This document shows, piece by piece, positions 1 through 8,894 of a stretch of DNA of 64,000 nt. A program made the position numbers and the translations under genes. Position 1 is the stretch's first letter; the number at the start of each line of letters is the position of its first letter. The notes under the pieces are model-generated. The model was not told where the DNA came from, did no database searches, and worked only from the letters and a program-made list of their open reading frames with translations. Source of the stretch: Deltaproteobacteria bacterium (lineage in GTDB: Bacteria; Desulfobacterota; Desulfarculia; Desulfarculales; Desulfarculaceae); contig JAHLLK010000012.1 of assembly GCA_020444165.1 (NCBI GenBank), forward strand, positions 1-64,000, given 5' to 3'.

Positions 1-530
1 CGGCCACCGTGGACTTCCCGGCCCGCTTCATGCTGGTGGCGGCCATGAACCCCTGTCCCTGCGGGTATCACGGCGATCTGCGGCACGCCTGCACCTGCTC
101 GCCCCTCATGGTGAAGAACTACCTTAACCGGGTGTCCGGCCCCCTGTTCGACCGCATCGATCTCCAGGTGGAGGTGCCGGCCGTGCCCTTCAAGGACCTC
201 GCGGCCGACACGGCCGGGCCGTCCTCGGCCGTGGTGCGCCAGGAGGTGGAAGCGGCGCGGCGCATCCAGGAGGAGCGCCTGGCCGGCTCGGGGCTCTTCA
301 CCAACGCCCAGCTCACCAGCCGCCTCACCCGCCAATTCTGCCCGCTCGCGCCCGAGGGCCTCCGGCTCCTGGAGACGGCCATGGACCGGCTCCGGCTCTC
401 GGCCCGGGCCTACACCCGCATCCTGAAGCTGGCCCGCACCATCGCCGACCTGGACGCCAGCCCGGACATCGGCATGGCGCATTTGTCCGAGGCCATCGGC
501 TACCGGAGTTTGGACCGCATGCGGGGGTGA
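1..530 (+). CDS. comM: ComM/YifB-type Mg-chelatase-like AAA+ ATPase, C-terminal part (5' end outside the window)
   Basis: The gene enters from the left edge in frame; the codon at position 3 is already coding. About 175 C-terminal residues are visible. They include the family motif NPCPCG, a following Cys cluster, RVSGPLFDRIDL and the C-terminal helical Mg_chelatase domain ending YRSLDRMRG. In the family, ComM is a hexameric helicase that promotes branch migration during natural transformation. This copy has an intact reading frame to TGA. Shorter, damaged copies of the same 3' end recur downstream at about 5.8, 6.2, 8.8 and 10.2 kb, so this gene end appears to be a repeated insertion point. 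The identification rests on sequence motifs and is firm for the part that is visible. Confidence 0.93.
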   Translation, partial: ATVDFPARFMLVAAMNPCPCGYHGDLRHACTCSPLMVKNYLNRVSGPLFDRIDLQVEVPAVPFKDLAADTAGPSSAVVRQEVEAARRIQEERLAGSGLFTNAQLTSRLTRQFCPLAPEGLRLLETAMDRLRLSARAYTRILKLARTIADLDASPDIGMAHLSEAIGYRSLDRMRG

Positions 531-1023
531 GGGGGGGGAATGGAGGATACCCCGTATGCAGGAAGTGTTTCGCCCCGGGTTTGATGGCTTTGTGAGCGAA
601 TGTATGACACTCTACTCGCCGAGCAACTCCGCATCGTAGGGCGCAAGAAGTGGTGCCTAACACCGGGGTGCTGGCCTGTCAAGGCCCACCTAGGAGAAAC
701 CGCAAATTATTGGGGGTAATTTACATTGTAGCTACAATATGTAGCGCCCTATCAGAGCTAATAACTAGTTGCCAGGTTAAGTTGCAGATTGCTGGGTAGG
801 GTGTAGCTCCAGCAATCACTATCAAATCGGTGGATGCAACCGAGCAGGTACGCACCGGTTGACTCATGGAAATCAGACGGGGTACTATGCCCAGAGACTT
901 GGGTCTGGAGTTTTCTGACGGGGCTGTAAGCTGGCGCAATGTTTGTCGTTATCTCACCTAGGATGATGTGAAGATGAGGCGCAAAATCTCGGCCTGATCT
1001 AGAGGACTGAGCACGTTAAACAA
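531..1023. other. Non-coding left flank of the defence-like cassette
   Basis: About 490 bp without a convincing gene. Base composition falls from GC-rich comM to a mixed, AT-richer sequence, marking the left edge of the foreign block. Short ORFs exist (600-719, 39 codons; 866-961, 31 codons), but neither has a good Shine-Dalgarno sequence or a recognisable domain. They may be remnants. A perfect 14-bp palindrome lies at 725-738. No integrase, transposase or tRNA is seen. Confidence 0.5.
725..738. promoter_or_regulatory. 14-bp perfect palindrome, possible operator
   Basis: The sequence ATTGTAGCTACAAT is its own reverse complement. It lies in an AT-rich patch about 290 bp upstream of the methyltransferase. 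Restriction-modification and defence loci often have controller-protein operators of this kind, but no controller gene is visible here, so the function is inferred only from symmetry and position. Confidence 0.3.
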
Positions 1024-2013
1024 ATGTGTATAGGCATAGAAAATTGTTCCGCTTCAGAATCTGAGGCACAGGCAAGGTTTGTTAATCCATTTCTCGGCAG
1101 ACCTCCCTCAAACCTAGCCTATGCAACACAATGGGGGCGAATGCTGCTTGGGAAGTCTGATCACATACTCGCCAATGGTTTGTTATCAAGGTTTGAAGGG
1201 AAAGTTAACCTTATCTTTACGTCTCCCCCGTTTCCACTAAATAGAAAAAAAAGATATGGCAATGAAACCGGAGATGCTTACATTAGGTGGCTCTGCGCTT
1301 TTGGACCATTGTTCAAAAAAATGTTAACCCCTGATGGCTCTATTGTCATAGAGATGGGAAATTCATGGGAGCCGGGCAAGCCGGTTATGTCTACATTGGC
1401 CCTGCGTGCGCTCCTAGATTTTCAGTCAAAAAACGAACTACACCTTTGCCAGGAATTCATCTGGCAAAACCCGGCAAAACTTCCATCTCCAGCGCAGTGG
1501 GTTAACATTGAGCGTATTCGCGTTAAAGACAGTTTCACAAAACTATGGTGGCTATCACCTAAGCAAAATCCAAAGGCAAATAACCAGCGCGTGTTGCAAG
1601 AGTACAGCAAAGCGATGAAAGGTTTATTGAAAAAGGGTAGCTATAATGCCGGGAAGCGACCGTCTGAACATGATATCGGTGAGACCTCTTTTCTGAAAGA
1701 TAATGGGGGGGCAATTCCATCAAACGTACTGACATATGCTAATACTCATAGTGCTGATGCTTACCAAACGTATTGCCGTACAAACAAGTTACAAATGCAC
1801 CCAGCCCGTATGCCGAGTGAACTGGCAAAGTTTTTCATAAGATTCCTGACAGAGCCTGGCGATATCGTCCTTGACCCATTTGCTGGAAGTAATACAACTG
1901 GTGCTGCTGCCGAAGAGTTGGAACGTTTTTGGATCGGCATTGAAGCTTCCAGGGATTACATTAAGGGGTCGCGTGGTCGTTTTGTGGGTCGGTTAACTTT
2001 GTACACAGAATGA
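1024..2013 (+). CDS. Beta-class DNA methyltransferase (N4-cytosine or N6-adenine type) of the defence cassette
   Basis: A 329-residue site-specific DNA methyltransferase. Catalytic motif IV, TSPPF, is at residues 66-70, and the AdoMet-binding motif I, DPFAGSNTTG, is near the C-terminus at 284-293. Motif IV before motif I is the beta-class order. A Ser in (S/T)PP(Y/F) is more usual for N4-cytosine enzymes, but specificity cannot be read from this. Base composition is clearly AT-rich against the host, which suggests horizontal transfer. It starts a run of four same-strand genes with a GHKL ATPase, a helicase and a nuclease-like protein, so the likely role is self-marking DNA in a defence system. 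The start is uncertain: ATG 1024 has no good Shine-Dalgarno sequence, and an ATG at 1141 is the main alternative. Confidence 0.88.
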   Translation: MCIGIENCSASESEAQARFVNPFLGRPPSNLAYATQWGRMLLGKSDHILANGLLSRFEGKVNLIFTSPPFPLNRKKRYGNETGDAYIRWLCAFGPLFKKMLTPDGSIVIEMGNSWEPGKPVMSTLALRALLDFQSKNELHLCQEFIWQNPAKLPSPAQWVNIERIRVKDSFTKLWWLSPKQNPKANNQRVLQEYSKAMKGLLKKGSYNAGKRPSEHDIGETSFLKDNGGAIPSNVLTYANTHSADAYQTYCRTNKLQMHPARMPSELAKFFIRFLTEPGDIVLDPFAGSNTTGAAAEELERFWIGIEASRDYIKGSRGRFVGRLTLYTE

Positions 2014-2073
2014 CAGGGCTAAGTAAAGTCTGCATAAGGGGAACATATTAGCTAATCAGATGGGGGTGGCGAG

Positions 2074-3672
2074 GTGACTCAAACATTTGAAGCAGAGCTA
2101 AGCGTTGGACCGAAAGCCATAGAAGCTTATAGTCGTCTAAGCTATACCATGTGGTTCGCGCTTGCTGAATTTGTCGACAACTCGACCCAATCACGCCTCA
2201 ACTACGATAATATTATTGACCAGGTATTACAGGATGAAGGTCGCCCCCTTACCGTTTCTATAATACATAACCGACAAACAAAAGAGATAATTATAGAAGA
2301 CAATTCAATTGGGATGACTAAGGATGATCTTATCGAAGCTCTACGTATAGCCAATCCTACGACCGATAGTAAAGGGCGTTCCAAGTATGGAATGGGAATG
2401 AAGACGGCGGCATGCTGGATTGGTAAAAAATGGACAGTTGCTACTTGTGAATGGGGTAGCGGCGAAGAGTGGACGGCAACCGTAGATGTCGACGCAATAG
2501 CAAACCAGGATGCGAAAGTACCGCTTGCAGTTCGCGTTGTGCGCAAAGATGACCATTATACGCGCATCACTGTAAGCGACATGCGCCGTGTAATTCAGAA
2601 GCGTTCCGAAGAAACTATCAAGACTTATTTGGGTTCGATTTATACCTTTGATCTTCGTCCTGACGACAGCGGTGAAGTCGCATTGAAGTTGATGTACAAC
2701 GGGGAGGAAGTGAAGCCACCCGAGGAGAATGATTGGGATACCGATCCGACAGGAATAATCATGAGGCGCGACCTTCCGCAACTCTCAATTGGTGGAAAAT
2801 CCGTTAATGGCTGGATAGGAGTTCTTAAAAAGGGTGGACGAAAGTACGGCGGCTTTTCGCTTTTCCAGAGCAAGAGGCAGATTCAAGGGTTCCCGAAAGC
2901 ATGGAAGCCGAAAGCGATCTTTGGAGGTGTTGATGACGAAGGTGCAAACAATTTGGTTGCTCAGAGATTGACAGGTGTTTTGCAGCTTGATGGCTTTGTT
3001 CTATCGCATACTAAGGATACAGTCCTGTATGAAGGAGATGAGGAAGAAAAATTAGAGAAATTTCTCATTGAAGAAACCAAGCCCTATGCCGACTATGCCA
3101 AGAGTAGACGCGGCTCTGGTCGTGGTAAGAAGTGGTCAAGAGATCAGGTGCGAGACCTAATTAATGATCTTCAGAATGAATTTACCAGTCCCGAAATCAA
3201 GGATGCACTGACCAACGCCAGGCTACCACCGCTTGAAACTATTACCGCAAATAATCACCAACAAATGGTTTCTTTGTCAAAGGAAGATGAAATTGGCCGG
3301 ATGGAAATTCTTTCTGATATAACGGTGGTATTTTCTCTGAAAGAGAATAGCCATTATGAGCCGCACGTTGTTTTTGTGCCGGGTGCGGAAGATGGAGTTC
3401 TTCATGTGATTATTAATGGTTTACACCCGTATTATCAGACACTCGAAGCCAAGGACGCAATCTATGAATGTATTCAGCAATACATTTATGATGCAGTTGC
3501 AGAATTCAAGACAAGTAAACTAACATCCCGGATCAACCCAAATAGTGTACGCCTGCTTAAAGACCAACTATTACGCGCAAGGGCAGATCAAATAGATAAT
3601 GCTGATGCGGAGGTAAGAGCCCAGGCTGAGGCAGAGCTGTTTGGCACTAAACCTGATCACTCCGCCGTTTAA
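2074..3672 (+). CDS. GHKL-type ATPase (MutL/Hsp90/MORC-like fold) of the defence cassette
   Basis: 532 residues starting at GTG, with a purine-rich stretch (GGGGTGGCGAG) just upstream. The Bergerat ATP-binding fold is visible: the N-box AEFVDNS at residues 31-37, the G1 box EDNSIGM at 75-81 and the G2 glycine lid GRSKYGMGMK at 101-110. The remaining 400 residues match nothing I can name. A basic, glycine-rich patch near residues 345-355 could contact nucleic acid. GHKL proteins of this layout recur in bacterial defence islands as ATP-driven clamps beside nucleases and helicases. The gene is AT-rich, follows the methyltransferase by 60 bp and precedes the helicase by 12 bp, so it is probably co-transcribed. 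Its mechanism here is inferred. Confidence 0.85.
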   Translation: MTQTFEAELSVGPKAIEAYSRLSYTMWFALAEFVDNSTQSRLNYDNIIDQVLQDEGRPLTVSIIHNRQTKEIIIEDNSIGMTKDDLIEALRIANPTTDSKGRSKYGMGMKTAACWIGKKWTVATCEWGSGEEWTATVDVDAIANQDAKVPLAVRVVRKDDHYTRITVSDMRRVIQKRSEETIKTYLGSIYTFDLRPDDSGEVALKLMYNGEEVKPPEENDWDTDPTGIIMRRDLPQLSIGGKSVNGWIGVLKKGGRKYGGFSLFQSKRQIQGFPKAWKPKAIFGGVDDEGANNLVAQRLTGVLQLDGFVLSHTKDTVLYEGDEEEKLEKFLIEETKPYADYAKSRRGSGRGKKWSRDQVRDLINDLQNEFTSPEIKDALTNARLPPLETITANNHQQMVSLSKEDEIGRMEILSDITVVFSLKENSHYEPHVVFVPGAEDGVLHVIINGLHPYYQTLEAKDAIYECIQQYIYDAVAEFKTSKLTSRINPNSVRLLKDQLLRARADQIDNADAEVRAQAEAELFGTKPDHSAV

Positions 3673-3684
3673 CTGAGGTAAGTT

Positions 3685-4839
3685 TTGCCAAAATTGAACC
3701 CAAGAGGTTGGCAGATAGACGCGCTCAATAAGTGGGTGTTCGCCAATCATCGCGGAATTATCAGTGTCGTTACCGGAGGGGGAAAGACGGTATTTGCCCT
3801 TTCTTGTATTGACCATATTAAGCCTGTTGCTACTCTCATTATTGTTCCTACTGCTGCGCTACTTGAACAGTGGTGGGAAGAGGCAGCCAACTATTTTGAT
3901 CTTGATTTAGACGAAATTAACATTGTCACAGGCAGTTTGCGATTTCGTCTCGGAGCGATTAATATTGCGGTGCTTAACACTGCCGCCAAACTATCGGACA
4001 AAATTAAACAACATTCTTGTTTTCTTATTGTTGATGAGTGCCACAAGGCTGCATCTAAGCATTTCAGTGCGGTCCTAAAAATCAATTCTTTCGCCTCGCT
4101 TGGCTTATCTGCTACACCTGAACGTCCCTACGATGAAGGTCTACAGAATGTTTTGATTCCATCTCTTGGTCAGGTTATATTCACCTACGGCTATAGTAAT
4201 GCACTCGCTGATGGTGTTATTGTTCCTTTCGATTTATACAATGTTGTCTTCGAACTGGAGGATGATAGACAGGTTGAATATGACAACCTTAGCCGATCTA
4301 TCGCGCGTTCAATAAACAAATATGGAATTGAATCTGAAGAAACCATTGCTTTATTTCTTAAACGGGCTCGTGTACTCAACCTTAGCTTGAACCGTATAAA
4401 ACTTACTCTTAAGCTCGTCGCGGCCAACCTCGGCAAGCGAACATTAATATTTCACGAAGACATTGATGCCTGCAATCTTATTCAATCTATTCTTGCGGAT
4501 AATGGTGTGAGGAGTGGCATTTATCATTCCCGAATGAAGTTGAGAAGTAGAGCTGAAATGCTCGGCAAATATCGTCGGGGTGATATAGATGTGCTTGTCA
4601 CCTGTAGAGCTCTTGATGAAGGGTTTAATGTTCCGGAAACAGAAATTGGGATTATTGCAGCGAGCACAGCAACACAAAGGCAGCGCATCCAACGGTTAGG
4701 CCGTGTTGTTCGACCATCAAAAGGTAAAATTAGAGCATCTATATATACCCTCGTGGCTACTGGGCCAGAAATTGACAGATTGAAGAAGGAAGAGATGCGT
4801 CTTGAAGGCGTTGCCGCTGTCGCTTGGAGCCGGGCATGA
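3685..4839 (+). CDS. Superfamily 2 DEAD/DEAH-type helicase of the defence cassette
   Basis: 384 residues with a complete two-domain SF2 core. Walker A is TGGGKT (30-35), Walker B is DECH (117-120), motif III is SATPER (142-147) and motif VI is QRIQRLGRVVR (333-343). It is close to the minimum helicase length and has no obvious extra nuclease domain. The start is TTG at 3685, supported by a good Shine-Dalgarno sequence (TGAGGTAAG) a few bases upstream. ATG is not available nearby without losing the Q-motif-like N-terminus. Its stop overlaps the ATG of the next gene (ATGA), indicating translational coupling. The related helicases of restriction and phage-defence systems translocate on DNA, which is the presumed role here. 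Confidence 0.87.
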   Translation: MPKLNPRGWQIDALNKWVFANHRGIISVVTGGGKTVFALSCIDHIKPVATLIIVPTAALLEQWWEEAANYFDLDLDEINIVTGSLRFRLGAINIAVLNTAAKLSDKIKQHSCFLIVDECHKAASKHFSAVLKINSFASLGLSATPERPYDEGLQNVLIPSLGQVIFTYGYSNALADGVIVPFDLYNVVFELEDDRQVEYDNLSRSIARSINKYGIESEETIALFLKRARVLNLSLNRIKLTLKLVAANLGKRTLIFHEDIDACNLIQSILADNGVRSGIYHSRMKLRSRAEMLGKYRRGDIDVLVTCRALDEGFNVPETEIGIIAASTATQRQRIQRLGRVVRPSKGKIRASIYTLVATGPEIDRLKKEEMRLEGVAAVAWSRA

Positions 4840-5621
4840 AGAAGCTCGTAGCAGGTGACTGTAACAATGATAATATCTTTCACCTGATCGATCCGACAGG
4901 ATTTATTGAAAGCGATTTTGAGGCTGAAGTGGTCAAAGCCCTGACTTGCTTACAGCCTGATTATTGGTGTGGCGTTTTTGCTGGTACTTTTATACTTGAA
5001 GCGGAGCGCCGCACTGCTGATTTAGCCCTAGTTCACAAGAGCCTGTCGCACTGGTTTGTTGTCGAAGTCGAGCTAGCCGGCCACTCGCTTGAATATCATG
5101 TGTTGCCGCAAGTCAGGTGCTTTCGATATGGCGAACCAGATTTCACATGTGCGACAAGCATGATTCGTGGGTTTAACCACATTACGTTAGAACAAGCAAA
5201 AACGCTTCTGCGCTATGTTCCCCCGCATGTCGCAGTTGTAAGCAACCTTCCTGATCCAGACTGGACGAGGGCTTTAGGTGCCCTTGATGTTCAGCATTTG
5301 ACTGTATCTGTCTATCAGGATCAAAATGGTCGATCAGCGCACGAAATAGAAGGCTGTTTAACCGTCAGAACCGAGCACCTGGGTTTTGCTCGCTATTCAG
5401 CTATAGACAAATGCCTTCGTATTTATAAAGGGTGTGGACTACCAATCGGAACAGTGCAGATTGTTGATCAGTTCGGAAATCCTGCTGCTTGGACGATCCG
5501 TGAAGATGCAGGTACGTTGTGGATATCAAAGGATAGAGGTCCGGCGCTCTTTAACCACAAAAGCTACGTACAGATAATCCGTACGATTGATGGCCGCATT
5601 TCTTTACGGCCTTCAGGCTAA
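4836..5621 (+). CDS. Uncharacterised PD-(D/E)XK-like protein, last gene of the defence cassette
   Basis: 261 residues from the ATG at 4836, which overlaps the helicase stop; an in-frame TTG at 4824 is a less likely start. I do not recognise the family. Residues 28-80 look like a PD-(D/E)XK nuclease core: an acidic helix with E31, then D62 in a strand, then a strand of hydrophobic residues ending EVE at 77-79. The classical third catalytic residue is Lys, and here it is Glu, so activity is uncertain. The C-terminal 120 residues carry no known motif. It is AT-rich and coupled to the helicase, so it is probably the effector or DNA-recognition subunit. That role is inference from position and the partial motif. 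Confidence 0.6.
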   Translation: MKKLVAGDCNNDNIFHLIDPTGFIESDFEAEVVKALTCLQPDYWCGVFAGTFILEAERRTADLALVHKSLSHWFVVEVELAGHSLEYHVLPQVRCFRYGEPDFTCATSMIRGFNHITLEQAKTLLRYVPPHVAVVSNLPDPDWTRALGALDVQHLTVSVYQDQNGRSAHEIEGCLTVRTEHLGFARYSAIDKCLRIYKGCGLPIGTVQIVDQFGNPAAWTIREDAGTLWISKDRGPALFNHKSYVQIIRTIDGRISLRPSG

Positions 5622-5784
5622 TATAGCAGCAGATTTTATGGTCCATCATTAAGGCCTGCTAAAGACGGCTGGTGGCCTTTAAGTTTCATCGCTGCCGTGC
5701 TAATTTGAGTGAGTCAATAATTACCATCATGCCATTTTGGATAGCGTATAATCAATCAGAAACCAAACTGCAAGTTAGCTATCT
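5622..5784. other. Right flank of the defence-like cassette
   Basis: About 160 bp of AT-rich non-coding DNA between the last cassette gene and the first comM relic. Composition switches abruptly to high GC at 5785, where comM homology begins. No recombinase site could be recognised by eye. Confidence 0.5.
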
Positions 5785-6186
5785 CCGGGTGTCCGGCCCC
5801 CTGTTCGACCGTATCGATCTGCAGGTTTAAGTGCCGGCCGTGCCCTTAAAGGATCTGGCCGCCGACACGGCCGGCCCGTCCTCGGCCGTGGTGCGCCAGG
5901 AAGTGGAAGCGGCCCGCCGGATTCAGGAGGAGCGCCTGGCGGCTCCGGGCTCTTCACCAACGCCCAGCTCACCAGCCGCCTCACCCGGCAATTCTGTCCG
6001 CTCGCGCCCGAGGGGATGCGCCTGTTGGAAACCGCCATGGACCGTCTCCGCCTCTCGGCCCGGGCCTACACCCGCATCCTGAAGCTGGCGCGGACCATCG
6101 CCGACCTGGACGCCAGCCCGGACATCGGCCTGGCGCATCTGTCCGAAGCCATTGGCTACCGCAGTTTGGACCGCATGCGGGGGTAA
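5785..6186 (+). pseudogene. comM: comM 3'-end relic A (about 400 bp, nonsense and frameshift mutations)
   Basis: From CCGGGTGTCCGG onwards this stretch is near-identical to the intact comM from about position 127 to its stop, including the final YRSLDRMRG codons and a TAA stop. It carries an in-frame TAA where the intact copy reads valine-glutamate (after GATCTGCAG), and a one-base deletion near 5940. It therefore cannot encode the domain. The left end of the homology coincides with the end of the AT-rich cassette, so the cassette sits between two copies of the comM 3' end. Confidence 0.9.
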
Positions 6187-6232
6187 GGGGGATGGCGGGC
6201 AGAGGGGGCCAGCTCCAGGCCGTGTGGCCTGC

Positions 6233-6286
6233 GTGGGCTTCCCGGCCCGCTTCAGGCTGGCGGCGGCCTTGAACTCCCGGGTATGG
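6233..6286 (+). pseudogene. comM: comM internal relic B (54 bp)
   Basis: The bases from GTGGGCTTCCCGG to CGGGTATGG match the intact comM at about 9-66 (residues DFPARF to the NPCPCGY region), with a short internal deletion that removes most of the NPCPCG codons. In gene order this part should precede relic A, but it lies after it. It must come from yet another copy rather than being part of relic A. Confidence 0.7.
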
Positions 6287-6662
6287 CTCGGACGGCTCTG
6301 GCTCCTGGAACACCCCTGCTGGTTTGCGCCCAGTCCTCCGCGAAATCAGCCGGCCGAATACAGGCGACACCAAACCGCAAAGATACCGCAGCCGCACCCG
6401 CCCCCATGGGATACCCCTGCCCCGCTCCCGCGCCAATCAACCATGAAAGTCAGTTGTATTGTTATTGTTCAAACCTTGGCATCGGCTTGTCTTATAGTTG
6501 ATATTGCTGAGGCAATTGGCCCGCTTTTCGGGCGAGGCCCGGTATGCTTGAAAAAAAATGAGGCGCGATTGAGTCGGCAAATGCCTAGCAGGGTATTATT
6601 CCCACTTCGCGGGCGGTTGCGGCAGGCGCCTGCAAAGATGACCAACGATTCGGAGTTTCCCT
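6287..6662. other. Non-coding gap upstream of uup
   Basis: About 375 bp between the comM relics and uup. The second half is AT-richer and may hold the uup promoter, but no convincing -35/-10 pair was found. Open frames here lack domains and are not supported. Confidence 0.4.
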
Positions 6663-8537
6663 TTGGCCCTGATCAATCTATTTGACGTCAGCCTGGCTTT
6701 CGGCGGTCCCAAGCTCCTGGACGGCATCGGTTTCCGGGTTCAGTCCGGGGAGCGGATTTGCCTCATGGGGCGCAACGGGGCCGGCAAGTCCAGCCTGCTC
6801 AAGCTGCTGGCCGGCGCCGTGCCCCCCGATTCCGGGGAGATCAGCCGCGAGGTGGGGCTGGAGACCGGGTACCTGCCCCAGGACGTGGAGGCCGGCCTGG
6901 AGGGCGAGGTCTACGAAGTGGCGTCCCACGGCCTGGGCGACCTGGGACGCATGCTGCGGCGCTTGCGCCGGGGGCAAGGGGGAGCCGACGATGCCGCGCA
7001 GGGCAATGACCAGGAGGTCTGGGCCGCGGACCACCGGCTGCGCACCGTGCTGACCCGCCTGGGCCTGGCGCCGCGCACCCGGGTGGAAACCCTCTCGGGC
7101 GGCCTCAAGCGCCGGGTGTTCCTGGCCCGGGCTCTGGCCCAGAGCCCTCCCCTGCTGCTCCTGGACGAGCCCACCAACCACCTGGACATCGACGCCATCG
7201 TCTGGCTGGAGGAATTCCTGCTGGCCTACCAGGGGGCCATGGTCTTCATCTCCCACGACCGCGCCTTTGCCCGCCACCTGGCCACCAGGGTGGTGGAGCT
7301 GGACCGGGGGCAGATCTACGACTGGAACTGCCCCTACGACGAGTTCCTGCGCCGCCGGGAGGAGGCCCTCTTGATCGAGCAGGGGCAGCAGGTGAAGTTC
7401 GACAAAAAGATGGCCCAGGAGGAGGCCTGGCTGCACCGGGGCGTCAAGGCCCGGCGCACCCGCGATGAGGGCCGGGTGGGACGGCTGTTGCAGATGCGCC
7501 AGGAGCGGGCCCAGCGGCGGGAGGTGTTGGGTTCGGCCCAGTTGCGCGCCCAGCAGGCCGGCCTGTCGGGCAAGGTGGTGGCCGAGGTCAACGAGGTGGG
7601 CTTTGCCTACGATGAAGAGCAGCCGCTCATCAGGCATTTCAGCACCCTGATCCTGCGGGGCGACAAGATCGGCGTCATCGGCCCCAACGGCTCGGGCAAG
7701 ACCACCCTGCTCAAAATTCTCCTGGGCCACCTGGATCCCCAGGCGGGGGACATCCGCCTGGGAGCCAACCTGGAGATCGCCTATTTCGACCAGATGCGCC
7801 AGGAGCTGGACCTGGACCAGAGCGTGCAGGACAACCTGAACGACGGCCAACCGTCAGTGCTGATCAACGGCCGGCCGCGGCACGTCATCAGCTATTTGCG
7901 GGACTTCCTGTTCACCCCCGACCGGGCCCGCAGCCCCGTGCGCGTGCTCTCCGGGGGGGAGCGGAACCGCCTCCTGTTGGCCAAGCTGTTCGCCAAGCCG
8001 GCCAACCTCCTGGTGCTGGACGAGCCCACCAACGATCTGGACCGCGACACCCTGGAGCTGTTGGAAAACCTGCTGGTGGAGTTCAGCGGCACGGTCCTCT
8101 TGGTCAGCCACGACCGCAAGTTCCTCAACAACGTGGTCACCAGCACCCTGGTCCTGGAGGGCCGGGGCCAGGTGGGCGAGTACGCCGGCGGCTATGATGA
8201 CTGGCTGGCCCAGCGCGAGGCCGAATCCGCCCCGGCGCCGGCCAGGGCCCCCAAGCCGGCCAAGGGCAAGAAACGCCCGCCCCAGAAGCAGCGGCCCCGC
8301 AGTCTGACTTTCAAGCAAAAGCAGGAGCTGGCGGACCTGCCCCAGCGGATCGAGGCCCTGGAGCGCGAGCAGGCCCAGTTGCACGAGCGGGTCGCCGACC
8401 CGGCTCTGTATGCCCGGGGCGCGCAGGAGGTCGCGGCCATCAGCACCCGCCTGGCGGAATTGGAGCTGGAGATGGAAGAGGCCTTCGCCCTTTGGGAGAA
8501 GCTGGAGGCCATCGCCGCTCCGGCTGCCGGCGACTGA
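6663..8537 (+). CDS. uup: ABC-F family ATPase, Uup type
   Basis: 624 residues with two ABC ATPase domains and no membrane segments. Domain 1 has Walker A GRNGAGKSS (about 36-44), signature LSGG and Walker B DEPTNHLD. Domain 2 has GPNGSGKTT, LSGGERNR and DEPTNDLD. A linker lies between them, and a C-terminal coiled-coil domain follows a basic proline-rich spacer. That C-terminal extension is what marks Uup within the ABC-F group. Uup acts in the cytoplasm on ribosomes or DNA intermediates and affects precise transposon excision in E. coli. The start is TTG with GGAG about 8 bases upstream. Composition is host-like, unlike the defence cassette. It lies between comM relics, so the gene may have been trapped or moved there by insertions. 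Confidence 0.9.
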   Translation: MALINLFDVSLAFGGPKLLDGIGFRVQSGERICLMGRNGAGKSSLLKLLAGAVPPDSGEISREVGLETGYLPQDVEAGLEGEVYEVASHGLGDLGRMLRRLRRGQGGADDAAQGNDQEVWAADHRLRTVLTRLGLAPRTRVETLSGGLKRRVFLARALAQSPPLLLLDEPTNHLDIDAIVWLEEFLLAYQGAMVFISHDRAFARHLATRVVELDRGQIYDWNCPYDEFLRRREEALLIEQGQQVKFDKKMAQEEAWLHRGVKARRTRDEGRVGRLLQMRQERAQRREVLGSAQLRAQQAGLSGKVVAEVNEVGFAYDEEQPLIRHFSTLILRGDKIGVIGPNGSGKTTLLKILLGHLDPQAGDIRLGANLEIAYFDQMRQELDLDQSVQDNLNDGQPSVLINGRPRHVISYLRDFLFTPDRARSPVRVLSGGERNRLLLAKLFAKPANLLVLDEPTNDLDRDTLELLENLLVEFSGTVLLVSHDRKFLNNVVTSTLVLEGRGQVGEYAGGYDDWLAQREAESAPAPARAPKPAKGKKRPPQKQRPRSLTFKQKQELADLPQRIEALEREQAQLHERVADPALYARGAQEVAAISTRLAELELEMEEAFALWEKLEAIAAPAAGD

Positions 8538-8689
8538 AAAATCCGGGTGGCCAGGGCCGCCGCGCGCCTCGGAGATCGTCCGCGAGGCCCTGTGGAACCT
8601 GCCACCGGTGGAACATCTCGTGGTGCCTTGAGGTTTTTTTATTAGCACGAAGCCCGATTCTTAATCAGTTCCGCAACCTTCACATCTAG

Positions 8690-8785
8690 CAGGATGTTGA
8701 AAAAGTCCCTCCATGGCCTTTTTCAACCAAACTTGACAAAAGCCGATCGTTGCACAAGGCAGGGAGCCTTGTGCAACCGTCTCAT
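8690..8785 (+). repeat. Divergent hairpin element directly upstream of comM relic C
   Basis: Two perfect stems are visible. The first is GTTGAAAAAG...CTTTTTCAAC (arms 8696-8705 and 8718-8727). The second is TTGCACAAGGC, loop AGGGA, GCCTTGTGCAA (8750-8776). The second stem, with its flanking AGCCGA before and TCTCAT after, corresponds to the last stem of the larger element at 10028-10210 but with different paired bases. As there, the element is followed within a few bases by a comM 3' relic. Confidence 0.65.
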
Positions 8786-8894
8786 CTTAAAGATCGCCCG
8801 CATCCCAACCGACTTGGACGCCAGCCAGACCATAACCTCAAGCCCTATCGCGGAAGCGATACAACATCGGAGCCTGGCGAGGGAGGTGGGGTGA
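8786..8894 (+). pseudogene. comM: comM 3'-end relic C (about 105 bp, diverged)
   Basis: The reading frame gives LKIARIPTDLDAS, then EAIQHRSLAREVG and TGA. This aligns with the intact ComM tail LKLARTIADLDAS...EAIGYRSLDRMRG. Only the last ~35 codons are present. It is the most diverged relic. Its homology starts at the K-L-A-R codons, the same point as in relic D. Confidence 0.75.
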
